Shown here: positions 7,297 through 17,632 of the stretch, one piece after another
Layout: each line of letters begins with the position of its first letter
Position numbering within the stretch: position 1 is the first letter of the stretch
Source of the DNA: a bacterium
GTDB taxonomy: Bacteria > Vulcanimicrobiota > Vulcanimicrobiia > Vulcanimicrobiales > Vulcanimicrobiaceae
Direction: 5' to 3'
NCBI GenBank assembly: GCA_028869385.1
Contig: JAGWSR010000023.1
Location: forward strand, 1 to 64,000
DNA length: 64,000 bases
Notes under the pieces: generated by a model
What the model was told of the DNA's origin: nothing
Database searches by the model: none
The model's input: the letters and a program-made list of their open reading frames with translations, nothing else
Position numbers and translations under genes: made by a program

Positions 7297-8772
7297 GTGC
7301 GCTTCTTGGGTTCTTTGCGAATCGCGGCAACGGCCGTGCTCGGAGCTAGCTTGCTCCTAGGAGCCGTCTCGCCGAGCAATCTGCGCTCGATGGTCACCCT
7401 GGAGTCGCAGCGCTCGCTCGGTGCGGGGCAGCTCGCCGCATTCTTGGATTCCTCCGACGAGGCGACGGCGGCGCGCGCGGCGCTCGCAATCGGAAGAACC
7501 AAGCTCCCCGCCGGAATCCCACTCCTCGAAGCGCATCTCGACGACCGTCGCGCGAGCGTGCGCGCGCTGAGCGTGTACGGGCTCGGCCTCATCGGCACGG
7601 GCAGCGACGTCGCGCGCATCGCGGACGACGCGCACGCCGATCCGTCCGGGGCGGTCCGCGTCGCGTCGCTCGATGCGCTCGGGCGCTACGAGGATGCGAA
7701 GGTACTCGACGCCGCCGCCGAGCGCGACGCCGCCGCGGCGGTAATGGCGGCGCTTGCGAGCGATCGCGATCCGATCGTGCGCGGTCGCGCCGCCATCACG
7801 CTGAGCTTCTTCGGCGATAGTCCCGAGAAGACGCGCGCGCTCGACGCGCTCGTCGCCGCGACACGTCGCGATGCGGCGGTGGGCGTACGCGAACGCGCGA
7901 TGTGGAGTATCTTTCGGCGCTACGCCACGCTCGCGCCGCGCCCGTTTCTGCGCGAGATGCTGCTCGATCCCGATATCGTCGTTCGCATCGAAGCGGTGCG
8001 CGCCTACGGCAAGCTCGGCACCGCCGCCGCCGCCGACGATCTGTTGCCGCTGCTGCACGACTCGTCGTGGCGCGTGCAAGAGCAGACCGCCGAGTCGATC
8101 AACGTGCTGCGCGGCGGCAAGATGACCGAGCATCTGACGGCGGTTCCGTCGTACGCACACGTGCCGCCGCCGCAGCCCGATCCGCTCGCCGTCCTCGCGC
8201 CGCGACCGTGGCCGAGCGTCGCGCCCGGCGCGCCGACCGCGGCGCAACTCGGGACGGTTCCGGCCCTCGTTCCAACGACCGCGGAGCAGATGGTGAGCCC
8301 GGCGCGCGGTCCGCATCCGCGCGTGCGCTTCGTCACGACGCAGGGCGATTTTTACGTGGTGCTTTTTCCCGAATGGGCGCCGATGACGGTCGCGAACTTC
8401 ATGAACCTCGCGGCCCGCGGCTTCTACGACAACAATCGCTGGTTTCGTATCGTGCCCGATTTCGTCGTCCAGACCGGCGAGCAGGACGACGTCAAAGCCC
8501 CCGGCCCGGGCTACACGATCGTTGCCGAAGAGAATCCGCTCGAACAGAACGCCTACGTGATCTCGATGGGCTTGGATTACGACGACAAGACGCAGACGCC
8601 CAAGCGCGATTCGGCCGGAAGCGAGTACTACATCACGCTATCCCCGCAATACCATCTCGATAACGCCTTCACGGTCTTCGGCGAGGTGACGAGCGGGTTC
8701 GACGTCTTCGCGCGCCTGGCGGAGCGCGATAAGGTGCTGCGCGTCGAACGTGTGGACGATGCGAATCTCTAG
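7297..8772 (+). CDS. HEAT-repeat protein fused to a cyclophilin-type peptidyl-prolyl isomerase
   Basis: A 491-aa secreted fusion. Residues 1-27 are a signal peptide. Residues ~40-275 are HEAT repeats (alternating short helices with LPLLHD and VRIEAVRAYGKLG patterns). A Pro/Ala linker leads to a cyclophilin domain from about residue 342, with VRFVTTQGDFYVVLFPEWAP, TVANFMNLAARGFYDNNRWF, DFVVQTGEQ and the closing FTVFGEVTSGFDV. Cyclophilins speed cis-trans isomerisation at proline, here presumably in the periplasm. The HEAT scaffold probably recruits clients. The start is GTG 7297 with GGGGGTAG upstream. Confidence 0.87.
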   Translation: MRFLGSLRIAATAVLGASLLLGAVSPSNLRSMVTLESQRSLGAGQLAAFLDSSDEATAARAALAIGRTKLPAGIPLLEAHLDDRRASVRALSVYGLGLIGTGSDVARIADDAHADPSGAVRVASLDALGRYEDAKVLDAAAERDAAAAVMAALASDRDPIVRGRAAITLSFFGDSPEKTRALDALVAATRRDAAVGVRERAMWSIFRRYATLAPRPFLREMLLDPDIVVRIEAVRAYGKLGTAAAADDLLPLLHDSSWRVQEQTAESINVLRGGKMTEHLTAVPSYAHVPPPQPDPLAVLAPRPWPSVAPGAPTAAQLGTVPALVPTTAEQMVSPARGPHPRVRFVTTQGDFYVVLFPEWAPMTVANFMNLAARGFYDNNRWFRIVPDFVVQTGEQDDVKAPGPGYTIVAEENPLEQNAYVISMGLDYDDKTQTPKRDSAGSEYYITLSPQYHLDNAFTVFGEVTSGFDVFARLAERDKVLRVERVDDANL

Positions 8773-8796
8773 CTTCGCCGGGATCCGTCCGGACGC

Positions 8797-9246
8797 TTAG
8801 AACGCGCGCGACGAGTCGAGGAGCAGCGTGACCGGCCCGTCGTTGACGAGTTCGACGGCCATGTCGGCACCGAACTCGCCGTACGCGACGCGCAACCCCG
8901 CCGCCGCGATCTCGCGACCCACGAGTTCGTAGAGGTCGCGCGCGAGCGGCTCGCGCGCGGCGGTGATGAACGAGGGGCGCCGTCCCTTGCGCGCATCGCC
9001 GTAGAGGGTGAATTGCGAGACGAGCAGCACCGCGCCGCCTACGTCGGCTAGGCTGCGATTCATCAGGCCGGCGTCGTCGGTGAAGATGCGCAGGTTCGCG
9101 ATCTTCTCCGCGAGGTACCGCGCGTCGTCGGGCGTGTCGTCCACGTGCACGCCGAGGAGCACGAGCAGACCCGCCTCGACGGCGCCGGTGACCCGCTCGC
9201 CGACGCGCACCTCGGCGCGCGCGACGCGTTGGACGACGGCGCGCAC
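8797..9246 (-). CDS. dtd: D-aminoacyl-tRNA deacylase
   Basis: Hydrolyses D-amino acids (and glycine mischarged on tRNA-Ala) off tRNA, a proofreading step in translation. The 149 aa match the family length. It begins RAVVQRV and carries both signatures: [17 protein letters not shown], with the conserved SQFT loop, and the cross-subunit Gly-cisPro motif in [12 protein letters not shown] near the C-terminus. The start is GTG 9246. It lies four bases after the proline dehydrogenase stop, so the two form an operon. Confidence 0.95.
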   Translation of the reverse strand: MRAVVQRVARAEVRVGERVTGAVEAGLLVLLGVHVDDTPDDARYLAEKIANLRIFTDDAGLMNRSLADVGGAVLLVSQFTLYGDARKGRRPSFITAAREPLARDLYELVGREIAAAGLRVAYGEFGADMAVELVNDGPVTLLLDSSRAF

Positions 9247-9250
9247 GTGA

Positions 9251-10144
9251 CTACTTCGAGAACATCGATGAGAGCGCGAAGAACGCGTTTTCGCGACGCT
9301 CCATCACGCGGCGGTAGAAATAGCCCGCCCAGTGCGTGCCGAACGGCACGTACACGCGCATGCGGAACCCTTCGGCCACGAGTTCGCGCTGCAACTGCGG
9401 GCGGCAGCCGTAGAGCATCTGGAACTCGAAGCGATCGCGCGCGATGCCCTGCTGTTTGACGAACGTACGCAACGCATCGATCACGTCGCGGTCGTGCGTC
9501 GCGAGGCCGGGATAGTTGCCACGTTGGAGCAATGCGTGCGCGAGCGAGAGATAGTTGGTGCGGATATCCGGCATCTCTTTGATCGCGATCTCGGCCGGCT
9601 CGTTGTACGCGCCCTTGCAGAGGCGCACGCGAACGCCCAGATCGATCATGCGCTCCACGTCGGCTTCGGTGCGCTTCAGATAGGCTTGCAGCACGACGCC
9701 GACGTTCTTGTTCTTCGCATAGGCGCGTTCGAAGACGCGCAGCGTGGCGTCGGTGACCGGCGAGCCCTCCATGTCGATACGCACGAAGGGATCGGCGTTG
9801 CGCTGCGCGTGCTCGACGATCGAGGTGAGGTTGTCGAGCGCGAAATCTTCGTCGATCAAGAGCCCCATCGCGGTGAGCTTCACCGAGACGTTCGTGTTCG
9901 CGCCGCTCGTGCGAATCGCATCGAGCATCGCGACGTACGCGTCGCGCGTCTTGAGCGCGGCGTCACGCTCGAAGACGTCTTCGCCGAGAAAGTCGAGCGT
10001 TGCGGACATACCCTGCGCGTTCAACTCGCGAACGGCGGCGATCGCCGAATCGATGGTCTCGCCCGCGACGAAGCGCTTGGCGAGGAAGAAGAAGTTCTTC
10101 TGAAAGGCGGAGTCGGGGGCGAGGAGCCGATCGATGATAGCCAT
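9251..10144 (-). CDS. Proline dehydrogenase
   Basis: A 297-aa single-domain FAD-dependent enzyme that oxidises proline to pyrroline-5-carboxylate and feeds electrons to the quinone pool. Its length fits the monofunctional (Bacillus/Thermus PutB-like) class rather than PutA fusions. Family motifs are present: [11 protein letters not shown] at the FAD and substrate site and [15 protein letters not shown] near the C-terminus, which contains the arginines that bind the proline carboxylate. The start is ATG 10144. It is upstream of dtd in the same operon. No P5C dehydrogenase gene is in the window. Confidence 0.92.
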   Translation of the reverse strand: MAIIDRLLAPDSAFQKNFFFLAKRFVAGETIDSAIAAVRELNAQGMSATLDFLGEDVFERDAALKTRDAYVAMLDAIRTSGANTNVSVKLTAMGLLIDEDFALDNLTSIVEHAQRNADPFVRIDMEGSPVTDATLRVFERAYAKNKNVGVVLQAYLKRTEADVERMIDLGVRVRLCKGAYNEPAEIAIKEMPDIRTNYLSLAHALLQRGNYPGLATHDRDVIDALRTFVKQQGIARDRFEFQMLYGCRPQLQRELVAEGFRMRVYVPFGTHWAGYFYRRVMERRENAFFALSSMFSK

Positions 10145-10152
10145 ATCGCTGC

Positions 10153-10893
10153 CTAGACTACGACGCCGCGCCTAAAAACCCACCGCACCGCGAGCACCGC
10201 GACCGCGAGCAGCACGAAGCCGTAGGTGAGCGCGAGCGCCGCACGCACCCCCGATGCCGAGAGTGCGACATAGAGCGCCACCGGCAGCGACGTGGGATGG
10301 TAGGCGACGATGCTCGTCGCTCCGTATTCGCCGATGGCGCGCAGCCACGCAAAGGCGATTCCTGCCGCGACGTTGCCGGCCGCGGCCGGCAGTGCGATGG
10401 AGCGGAAGATGCGCCACTCCGAGACCCCGAGCGTGCGCGCCGCATCCTCACGCTGCTGATCTAGTGCCGCGAAGGCCGCCGCCGACGCGATCGCCACGAA
10501 CGAGCCGGAGACGAAGAATTCGGCGGCGGCGACGCCCGCGAGCGAATCGGGCAGCGGCGTGAAGCGGAGCGCCGAAAGCAGCAGAATCCCCGACGCGATG
10601 GGCGGAAACGCGAGCGGTAGCGCGAGGACGAAGAGGATCGCCGCGCCGACGCGGCGCGGCGCGCGGGCGAGCCAATACCCGCCGGGCACGCCGAGCAGCG
10701 TCGCGCACGCCGTAGCGATGCTCGAGGCGAGCAGCGAGACGCGCACCGCATCCCGAGCGGCGGGTGCGGCAAATGCCACCGCGAACTCGCGCGGTGAGAC
10801 GCTGACGAGCAGCGCGAGGATCGGGATCGCGATCGCGGCCGTCAAAAGAATCGCCGCGATAGGAAAGAAGAGTCCGGGTACCGGTCGGCTCAT
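10153..10893 (-). CDS. ABC transporter permease, ModB/WtpB type
   Basis: A 246-aa inner-membrane permease with five or six hydrophobic segments. The cytoplasmic EAA loop (EDAARTLGVSEWRIFRSIALP) docks the ATPase, and AWLRAIGEYGATSIVAYHP matches the ARALGEFGAT motif of molybdate/tungstate and sulfate permeases. It presumably imports an oxyanion. No ModA-type binding protein or ModC-type ATPase lies nearby, so it is an orphan here. The start is ATG 10893, with no clear ribosome binding site. Confidence 0.82.
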   Translation of the reverse strand: MSRPVPGLFFPIAAILLTAAIAIPILALLVSVSPREFAVAFAAPAARDAVRVSLLASSIATACATLLGVPGGYWLARAPRRVGAAILFVLALPLAFPPIASGILLLSALRFTPLPDSLAGVAAAEFFVSGSFVAIASAAAFAALDQQREDAARTLGVSEWRIFRSIALPAAAGNVAAGIAFAWLRAIGEYGATSIVAYHPTSLPVALYVALSASGVRAALALTYGFVLLAVAVLAVRWVFRRGVVV

Positions 10894-10895
10894 TA

Positions 10896-10912
10896 ACCAA
10901 AGTTTACCAAAG
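10896..10912. promoter_or_regulatory. Direct repeat ACCAAAG x2, possible operator
   Basis: The word ACCAAAG occurs at 10896-10902 and 10906-10912, exactly 10 bases apart (one helical turn), directly upstream of the permease start and in the 58-base gap shared with the divergent receiver gene. Paired half-sites on one DNA face suggest a regulator site; the regulator is unknown. Confidence 0.35.
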
Positions 10913-10951
10913 CATCACGGCGTCGGCGAGGCGGGAGGTTGACGACCACGA

Positions 10952-11374
10952 ATGGCTGAGCAAATGGCCCAGCGGAATTGGCGGGTACTGATTGCGGACG
11001 ACGATCCGGCGATCTGTACGCTCATTGATACGGTCCTGCGCAAAGGCCCGTACGAGATGGTCATGTGCAATGACGCCGAGAGCGCCCTCGTGGCCGTGGA
11101 TCGCCAAGGTCCGTTCGATATCATCATCTGCGACTTCATGCTGCCCGGCATCTCGGGCATCGACCTGATCGAGCGCCTGCGCGGCAAAGAGAGCACGCGC
11201 GGCGTTCCCATCCTCATGATCTCGGGTCATACGAACTACGCGATGGACGGTCGGGCGAAGAACGCGGGCGCCAATCTCTTCCTCAACAAGCCGTTCACGA
11301 TCTCGCAGCTTCGCGCGGCCGTCAGCCACCTGCTCTCGAAGCGCGAAGCCTACTTCGGCACTCAGAACTTTTAA
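10952..11374 (+). CDS. Single-domain response regulator (CheY-like receiver)
   Basis: A 140-aa receiver domain with no output domain. The acidic pocket is Asp16-Asp17 (LIADDDP), the phospho-acceptor is Asp61 (IICDFMLPG), Ser91 (LMISGH) and Lys113 (LNKPF) complete the site. It probably relays phosphate between proteins or acts by protein contact. No histidine kinase is adjacent. GGGAGG at 10933-10938 lies 13 bases before the ATG, a longish spacing. Confidence 0.9.
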   Translation: MAEQMAQRNWRVLIADDDPAICTLIDTVLRKGPYEMVMCNDAESALVAVDRQGPFDIIICDFMLPGISGIDLIERLRGKESTRGVPILMISGHTNYAMDGRAKNAGANLFLNKPFTISQLRAAVSHLLSKREAYFGTQNF

Positions 11375-11392
11375 CGCAGTGGGTCCGATCCG

Positions 11393-11962
11393 ATGATGTT
11401 CGCGTCGACGATCAAGATCGTCGTCATCGCGCTCTCGCTGGCGCTCGACGTTTTTGCGGTGAGCATCGGCGTGGGGGTGCGCGGCGTACCGCGCGCGACG
11501 AAGATCCGTATCGGCATCGCCTTCGCCTCCGCCGAGATTGTGATGAACCTGATCGGCGCCGGAATCGGCGTCATCGCCGGTCGCCTCCTGGGAGAGGTCG
11601 CCGGCTACCTCGGCTTCGTCGCGCTGGTCGGCGTCGGCACGTACATGATCTACGAGGCCTCACGCGATCTCGCCGAGCGCGACCCGCTCGATATGTCGAG
11701 CGGCTGGGGGCTCGCGCTCGCGTCCGCGTCGATCAGTCTCGACTCGCTCGGCATCGGGTTTTCGATTCTCTACATCGACGTGCCGATCGAGATATCGCTC
11801 GCGATCATCGGCGTGGTCTCGATCGCGGCGACGACGCTCGGCTTGAGCCTCGGACGGATGCTCGGCAAACGCATCGAGGATCGCGCGGAACTGCTCGGCG
11901 GCGTGATGCTCGCGCTCACCGGCATCGTCTTCATCGTACTCAAGGCCCTGCACCTGGACTGA
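11393..11962 (+). CDS. mntP: Manganese efflux pump MntP
   Basis: A 189-aa protein of six membrane helices made of two inverted halves. It carries the paired family motifs LALDVFAVSIGVGVRG in helix 1 and SISLDSLGIGFSI in helix 4, whose Asp residues are needed for Mn2+ export in E. coli MntP. It protects against manganese toxicity. It lies 18 bases after the receiver gene, so a shared transcript is possible, and there is no room for a yybP-ykoY riboswitch directly before it. The start is ATG 11393 or the next codon. Confidence 0.92.
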   Translation: MMFASTIKIVVIALSLALDVFAVSIGVGVRGVPRATKIRIGIAFASAEIVMNLIGAGIGVIAGRLLGEVAGYLGFVALVGVGTYMIYEASRDLAERDPLDMSSGWGLALASASISLDSLGIGFSILYIDVPIEISLAIIGVVSIAATTLGLSLGRMLGKRIEDRAELLGGVMLALTGIVFIVLKALHLD

Positions 11963-11977
11963 GAGAACAGCGTCGCC

Positions 11978-12867
11978 ATGCACGTACGCGTCGGCGATTC
12001 GATTCTGGCGCTCGCGCTTGCGACCGGAGCGCGCTCGCTCTTCGTCGTGGGCACGGGGAAGAACGTCGGCAAGACGGTCGCGATGCGCGCCATGTACGAC
12101 GCGTGCCTCGCGCGCGAGATCCTGCCCGCGCTCACCTCGATCGGTCGCGACGGCGAGGCCGTGGACGCGGGCGACGCCCAGGCGAAGCCGCGCCTCTTTC
12201 TTCGGCCCGGAACGATTGTCGCCACCGCGCGCGACGTGCTCCCGCGCTCGCCCGCGAGCGAGATGCTCGCGCTCTCCACGCTTCGCACCGCCGCCGGTAC
12301 GCTGGTCTATGCGCGCGTGCGCCATGCGGCGCATTACGAGTTGGTCGGCCCGCCGACCGCGTCGGGCATTCGCGAGGCGGTCGCGACGCTCGGGTCGCTT
12401 GCGCCCTACGTTATCGTTGACGGCGCGATCGATCGCATCGCCGCGCTCGCGGGCGGCGAGGATGCCATCGTCGTCGCCTGCGGTGCATCGGCGTCGAACA
12501 CGCTCGACGAAACCGTGGCCGACGTTCGCGCGCTGGTCGCGCGACTGTGCGTGCCGAAGCTCGAGCGCGGCAACGACGCGTTGCGGATCGAGGGCGCGCT
12601 TACGCCGAGCATCGCCGCCGAGCTCATTCGAGCGGGCGAGCGGCGCAGCGTGGTCGTCGCCGATCCCACCAAGATCGCGCTTGCCGGGCATGCGGCGCTG
12701 CACGCGCTCGAACGCCTGGATCTGCGCTGCGAGCGTCCGCTCAACGTCGTGGCGGTTACCGTCGCGTCGATCGGGCGCGACCGTTCGTTCGAGCCCGCGC
12801 GACTGCTGCGCGACGTGGCGGCCGCGACCGGCGTTCCCACCTTCGATGTGTACGCGGCGAGCGCGGC

Positions 12868-12871
<4 letters not shown>
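11978..12871 (+). CDS. KamB-like subunit of the lysine 5,6-aminomutase reactivase
   Basis: A 297-aa P-loop protein with Walker A GTGKNVGKT at residues 25-33, followed by LTSIGRDGEAVDAGDAQAKPR and GTIVATA, a pattern I associate with KamB of the clostridial lysine fermentation cluster. KamB and KamC are proposed to reactivate the B12- and PLP-dependent lysine 5,6-aminomutase. The next gene overlaps it by 4 bases (ATGA) and is the matching MutS-like ATPase, which strongly supports the pairing. No aminomutase subunit (KamD/KamE or OraS/OraE) is in the window. A role with another B12 aminomutase cannot be excluded. Confidence 0.75.
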
Positions 12872-14471
<1,600 letters not shown>

Positions 14472-14475
<4 letters not shown>

Positions 14476-14939
14476 AGCGCTCTAGCGCGATCGGAAACGC
14501 CTGCGCGCTCGCGCTTCTTGCGCTCAACGTCGCCATCGTGCTCTACGGCGTGGACGCACTGCCCGCGACGATCGCGACGCATTTCGGTCCCGACGGCGTC
14601 GGCTACGGATCGAAGGACACGCTGCTGCTGTTAATTCCGCCGCCGTTGCTCGTGTATGCGCTGCTTTACGCGGTGGACTTCCTGCCGCTGCGCTGGATGA
14701 ATCTGCCGATGCTCACGCTCACGCCGCAGAACGAAGGGCGCGTACGCGACACGGTGCGCGCGATGTTCGCATGGATCCGGGTGTGCGTCGGCGGCACGTT
14801 TGCGCTCTTGTCGTTTGCCGCGGTACAGAGCGCGGCGGGATCACCTTCCCCGATCTTCGTTGCGATCGTGTTCTCGGTGATCCCGCTCGGCGGCGTGCTG
14901 GTGTACTTCCTCGGCGCGCTCGCGCGGATCGGTCCTTAG
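14472..14939 (+). CDS. DUF1648-type small membrane protein
   Basis: A 155-aa protein with about four membrane helices. The stretch LPATIATHFGPDGVGYGSKD after the first helix is the DUF1648 signature (IPTHWNxxGxxDGWGSK type), found in SdpI-like and related membrane proteins. SdpI proteins give immunity to a killing factor, but most DUF1648 proteins have no known role. Start GTG 14472 is coupled to the KamC-like stop. Its last 4 bases overlap the convergent hydrolase gene. Confidence 0.8.
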
Positions 14940-15658
14940 AAGACCTCGTAGGCCCGCAGAAACTCGAGGGCGAGCGCCCAGGCCTGACGCGCCGCGATCG
15001 CGTTGTAGCTCGCGCGCTGATCGCAGAAGAAGCCGTGGTCGGCCTGGCCGAAGACGACCTGTTCGTGCACCTTGCCCGCTGCGGTGAGTGCGTCGGCCAC
15101 GGCGCGGTACTGCTCGGCCGGGATGTGCGCGTCGAGACCGCCCCAGAACATCAAGAGCGGCGCGTGCTGCTGCGCGGCGCGGTCGAGCAGATCGGGCGCG
15201 ATGCCGCCGCCGTAGAACGAGATGCCGGCACGCAGCTTCACGCGCGCGTTCGCGAGATACGTCATCCGTCCGCCGAGGCAGAAACCCGCGGCGGCGATGC
15301 GCTCGTCATCCACGTCGGCGCACTCGGTGAGAAAGCCGTACGCCGCGTCGATGTCGGCGAGCAGCCCGTCGAGGCCGAGCGCGCCGAAGTGCGGGCGCAC
15401 GCTCTCGAAATCCGTATACGAGCCTTCGAAGCCCGGCTCGGCGGTGCGATGGAAGAGCTCGGGCGCGACGGCGACAAAGCCGAGGCGCGCGAAGCGCTCG
15501 GTAACGTCTTTGATGTGGGCGTTCACGCCGAAGGCTTCTTGGAAAACGATGATGCCGGGGGCGAAGCCGCTGCGCTTGGCGGGGGTGGCGACGTAGGCGT
15601 TCATGCTCGTGCCGTCGGCGACGGAGAGCGTGACGTGCTGGCTAGTGATCTCGGACAC
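14936..15658 (-). CDS. Dienelactone hydrolase family protein
   Basis: A 240-aa alpha/beta hydrolase. The nucleophile is Cys in AAGFCLGGRM, the classic dienelactone hydrolase motif, with Asp in WGGLDAHIP and His in QADHGF completing the triad; the fold begins with PGIIVFQEAFGVN. The model reaction opens dienelactone to maleylacetate in chloroaromatic breakdown, but many relatives act on other esters. GTG 15658 is chosen because GAGG lies seven bases upstream and the protein then starts MSEITSQHVTL; an ATG at 15670 is an alternative. It is divergent from the cleavage enzyme next door. Confidence 0.88.
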   Translation of the reverse strand: MSEITSQHVTLSVADGTSMNAYVATPAKRSGFAPGIIVFQEAFGVNAHIKDVTERFARLGFVAVAPELFHRTAEPGFEGSYTDFESVRPHFGALGLDGLLADIDAAYGFLTECADVDDERIAAAGFCLGGRMTYLANARVKLRAGISFYGGGIAPDLLDRAAQQHAPLLMFWGGLDAHIPAEQYRAVADALTAAGKVHEQVVFGQADHGFFCDQRASYNAIAARQAWALALEFLRAYEVF

Positions 15659-15777
15659 GTGTTTCCTCATCTTGGTCGGGCAGCGTTGCGAAGATACGGC
15701 GCTAACAACTCGTGAGCATGGCAAGGAGATGCAGCGCGCACCGGGACGCGCGGCGCCGAGCGCGGAATCGGGCGGGC

Positions 15778-16602
15778 ATGGATCCGCTCATCATCACGTG
15801 CGCGCCCGTCGGCGCCGAAGTCATGCCCGACCAGACGCCCCACCTGCCCTACACGCCGGCGAAGCTCGCGCAGACGGCGGCGGCGATCCGCGAGGCGGGG
15901 GCCTCGATCGTGCACGTGCACTGCCGCAACGACGACGGCAGCAACACCCACAGCGTCGAGCGGTTCCGCGAGGCGTACGACGCGATTCGGGGAGCGAGCG
16001 ACCTGATCGTGCAGTTCTCGACCGGCGGCGCCATCGGCATGACGCCGGAGGAGCGCGCCTCGGTGCTGCAACTGCGCCCCGAGATGGCGACGCTGACCTG
16101 CGGCACGGTGAACTTCGGCGACGATATCTTCGAGAACAGCTTCCCGATCATGCGCGGCATCCTCAAGAAGATGCATGAGTTCGACGTGAAGCCCGAACTC
16201 GAGATCTTCGATAAAGGCCACCTCGCCAACGCGCGGCGCTTGGCGAAGGAGGGCTTGCTCGCGTTTCCGGCCCACGCGGATTTCGTGCTCGGCGTTGCGG
16301 GCGCGCTCGAGGCCACGGTGCCGAACCTCGCCGACCTCGTCGCCGATCTGCCCGAAGGGTGCACCTGGTCGGTCGCGGGGATCGGTCGCCAACAGTTGCC
16401 GATGGCGCTCGCCGCGATCGCAATGGGCGGGCACGTGCGCGTCGGACTAGAGGACAACCTCTTCTACAGCAAGGGTCGTCTGGCGACCAACGAGGAGCTG
16501 GTCGCACGCGTCGCGCGCATCGCCCACGAAGTCGGTCGGCCCGTGGCGACGCCGGATCAGGCCCGCGCGATTCTCGGCCTGCGGAAGGCAGCGGTCGCCT
16601 AG
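15778..16602 (+). CDS. Beta-keto acid cleavage enzyme (Kce/DUF849 family)
   Basis: A 274-aa TIM-barrel protein of the BKACE family. The founding member, Kce, cleaves 3-keto-5-aminohexanoate with acetyl-CoA in lysine fermentation. Expected zinc and active-site residues are visible: Glu in CAPVGAEVMP, the His pair in IVHVHCRN, the TGG loop in VQFSTGGAIG and the catalytic Glu in RVGLEDNLFY. Substrates vary in the family and cannot be read here. Its closeness to KamB/KamC-like genes makes a lysine- or ornithine-derived beta-keto acid likely. ATG 15778 gives the standard N-terminus; upstream in-frame starts would add an Arg-rich leader. Confidence 0.88.
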   Translation: MDPLIITCAPVGAEVMPDQTPHLPYTPAKLAQTAAAIREAGASIVHVHCRNDDGSNTHSVERFREAYDAIRGASDLIVQFSTGGAIGMTPEERASVLQLRPEMATLTCGTVNFGDDIFENSFPIMRGILKKMHEFDVKPELEIFDKGHLANARRLAKEGLLAFPAHADFVLGVAGALEATVPNLADLVADLPEGCTWSVAGIGRQQLPMALAAIAMGGHVRVGLEDNLFYSKGRLATNEELVARVARIAHEVGRPVATPDQARAILGLRKAAVA

Positions 16603-16647
16603 CCCGGCAGGGTTTGTCGCACCGACTCCGCTAACTAGGCGCGGTTC

Positions 16648-17622
16648 GTGTTTACGTATGTTGTCCGGCGGTCGCTGCAAGCGATCCCGCTGCTCCTCGT
16701 GATCTCCGTGATCGTGTATGTGATTCTGAATAACGCGCCGGGCGGACCGCTCGCGCCGTATCTTCAGAATCCGCACATCACGCCCGCCGATATCGAGCGA
16801 CTCAAGCATAACTTGGGTCTGGATCGGCCGATCTGGTATCGCTACGGCGTCTGGCTGTGGACCGTGCTCCATGGGAACTTCGGGTACTCGACGAGCAACT
16901 CGGAGCCGGTGATGCAGGCGATCCTCGAACGCCTGCCCGCGACGCTCGAGCTGATGGTGACCTCGTTCGTCGTCTCCGTCATCATCGGAATCTCGGCGGG
17001 TATGTTCTCGGCGGTGCGGCCCTACTCGTTCGCCGACTACTTCATCACCACGTTCGCGTTCTTCGGGCAATCCATGCCGGTCTTCTGGTTCGCGCTGATG
17101 CTGCAGCTCGCGCTTGCGGTGCACGGCATTCCACTGCCGGGCGGGTACGAGATCCAGTTGCCATCGGCTGGCTTGAGTTCGAGCGACGCGTTCGACCTGG
17201 GCGACCGCATCCAGCATCTCATCATGCCGGTGATCGTGCTCTCGCTGCTCAATCTCGCGCTCTACAGCCGCTTCATGCGTTCGTCGCTGCTCGAAGTGAT
17301 GAAGACCGACTACATGCGCACCGCCGCGGCCAAAGGCTTGGACGGCCGCACGATCCTCTTCAAACATGGCTTGAAAAACGCGCTGATTCCGGTCGTGACC
17401 GTGATCGCGCTCGCGCTGCCCGGCGTGCTCGGCGGAGCGATCGTCACGGAAACGATCTTCGCGTGGCCCGGTGCGGGACGCATGTTCTACAACGCGCTGC
17501 AGCAGACCGACATCGCGCTGATGATGGGCTACCTGCTCATCCTCGCGTTCTTCGTCGTCTTCTCCAACTTGCTCGCCGACGTGCTCTACGCGTGGCTCGA
17601 TCCGCGCGTGAAGTACGACTAG
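16648..17622 (+). CDS. Oligopeptide/dipeptide ABC transporter permease (DppB/OppB type)
   Basis: A 324-aa inner-membrane permease with six helices. The N-terminus MFTYVVRRSLQAIPLLLVIS and the NAPGGPLAPYL region are standard for this family. The EAA loop is MRTAAAKGLDGRTILFKHGLKNALIPV. It imports short peptides or related solutes together with the next gene. The start is GTG 16648. No substrate-binding protein or ATPase gene is adjacent, so the partners must lie elsewhere. Confidence 0.93.
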   Translation: MFTYVVRRSLQAIPLLLVISVIVYVILNNAPGGPLAPYLQNPHITPADIERLKHNLGLDRPIWYRYGVWLWTVLHGNFGYSTSNSEPVMQAILERLPATLELMVTSFVVSVIIGISAGMFSAVRPYSFADYFITTFAFFGQSMPVFWFALMLQLALAVHGIPLPGGYEIQLPSAGLSSSDAFDLGDRIQHLIMPVIVLSLLNLALYSRFMRSSLLEVMKTDYMRTAAAKGLDGRTILFKHGLKNALIPVVTVIALALPGVLGGAIVTETIFAWPGAGRMFYNALQQTDIALMMGYLLILAFFVVFSNLLADVLYAWLDPRVKYD

Positions 17623-17632
17623 GAACGCGCCG

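Noticed and set aside
11375-11392. Possible manganese riboswitch ahead of mntP
   Set aside because: Only 18 bases separate mntP from the receiver gene, too short for a yybP-ykoY element.
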